Assembly (NCBI GenBank): GCA_003140115.1
Contig: PLIQ01000145.1
Location: 1 to 6,239, forward strand
DNA: 6,239 nucleotides
DNA from: Actinomycetota bacterium
GTDB lineage: Bacteria > Actinomycetota > Actinomycetes > Streptosporangiales > Streptosporangiaceae
Reading direction: 5' to 3'
Position 1 is the first letter of the stretch, and each line of letters begins with the position of its first letter. The notes beneath the pieces were generated by a model that was not told the origin of the DNA, searched no databases, and saw only the letters and a list, made by a program, of their open reading frames with translations. A program made the position numbers and the translations under genes. This document shows, piece after piece, positions 5,940 through 6,239 of the stretch.

Positions 5940-6239
5940 ATGCCGGTTGACGTCGCGTTCGTGCGCGTGCTGGGACCGATTCAGGTCGTCACCACCTCGG
6001 GGCTGGCGCTCGATCTGCCCAGCGCGAGCCAGCGCCGGCTGCTGGCCCGGCTGGCCGTGGACGCCCCGCGGGCGCTGCGGGTGGACCTGCTCTGTGACGT
6101 GCTCGCGGTCTCGCCGGGGGCGTTGCGGACGATCTTGTCGCGACTGCGCAAGGGTTTCGGTGACACCATCGTCGTGGCGTCGCAAGGTCGGTACCGTCTC
6201 GCCGCTCCCGTCGACGCGGCCCTGTTCATCACCTTGCTG
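5940..6239 (+). CDS. SARP/AfsR-type transcriptional regulator, N-terminal winged-helix domain (3' partial)
   Basis: ATG 5940 opens a frame that stays open to the end of the window, exactly 100 codons, so no stop is seen. GGTGA at 5929-5933 (matching the SD tail GGUGA) lies 6 nt upstream, and an in-frame TGA at 5931 excludes longer starts. The residues fit an OmpR/PhoB-type winged helix as in SARP and BTAD proteins: beta strands VRVLGPIQVV (8-17), LDLPSASQRRLLARLAVDAP (24-43), the recognition-helix region SPGALRTILSRLRKGFG (58-74), and the wing IVVASQGRYRLA (77-88). The following VDAALFITLL looks like the lead-in to the bacterial transcriptional activation domain. Whether it is a short SARP or a large AfsR-like protein with an ATPase domain cannot be seen. 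It lies 101 nt after the SnoaL-like gene on the same strand and may have its own promoter. Confidence 0.8.
   Translation, partial: MPVDVAFVRVLGPIQVVTTSGLALDLPSASQRRLLARLAVDAPRALRVDLLCDVLAVSPGALRTILSRLRKGFGDTIVVASQGRYRLAAPVDAALFITLL

Overview
The window looks like chromosomal DNA of a high-GC actinomycete, probably a filamentous one. The coding frames use almost only G or C in third positions, and GTG starts are present. The protein families are typical of such genomes: EPHX1-type epoxide hydrolase, SnoaL/NTF2-like protein, ABM-like small protein, SARP/BTAD-type regulator and ABC-2 type permease. Genus cannot be decided from the sequence alone.

Layout, left to right. Positions 1-858 hold the 3' part of an epoxide hydrolase gene (5' end outside the window), followed by a perfect 13-bp stem-loop that probably ends its transcript. 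Positions 859-1834 hold no intact gene. This stretch contains a two-copy 40-bp tandem repeat, a second strong hairpin, the first ~47 codons of an alpha/beta hydrolase (proline-iminopeptidase-like) that then breaks into unrelated sequence, and about 250 nt of possible gene debris. It looks like a site of gene loss or past rearrangement. Positions 1835-3715 encode a 626-residue integral membrane protein made of two tandem copies of an ABC-2-like permease unit, with no ATPase gene in the window. A 281-bp convergent intergenic region follows, with a very G-rich block that could fold as a G-quadruplex. Positions 3997-4881 (minus strand) encode a class I SAM-dependent methyltransferase.

The 201-bp divergent region between the methyltransferase and the right-hand genes carries short repeats and a near-palindrome that could be an operator. 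To its right, on the plus strand, are a 100-residue ABM-like protein (5083-5385), a 133-residue SnoaL/NTF2-like protein (5437-5838), and the N-terminal 100 residues of a winged-helix regulator of the SARP/AfsR type (5940 to the window end).

The right half (methyltransferase, ABM-like, SnoaL-like, SARP-type regulator) resembles tailoring and regulatory genes found around aromatic polyketide pathways. No core biosynthetic enzyme is present, so a secondary-metabolite role is inference. I do not see a clearly new defence, mobile or RNA system. The most unusual items are the orphan duplicated permease, the decayed hydrolase region and the G-rich convergent intergenic block.
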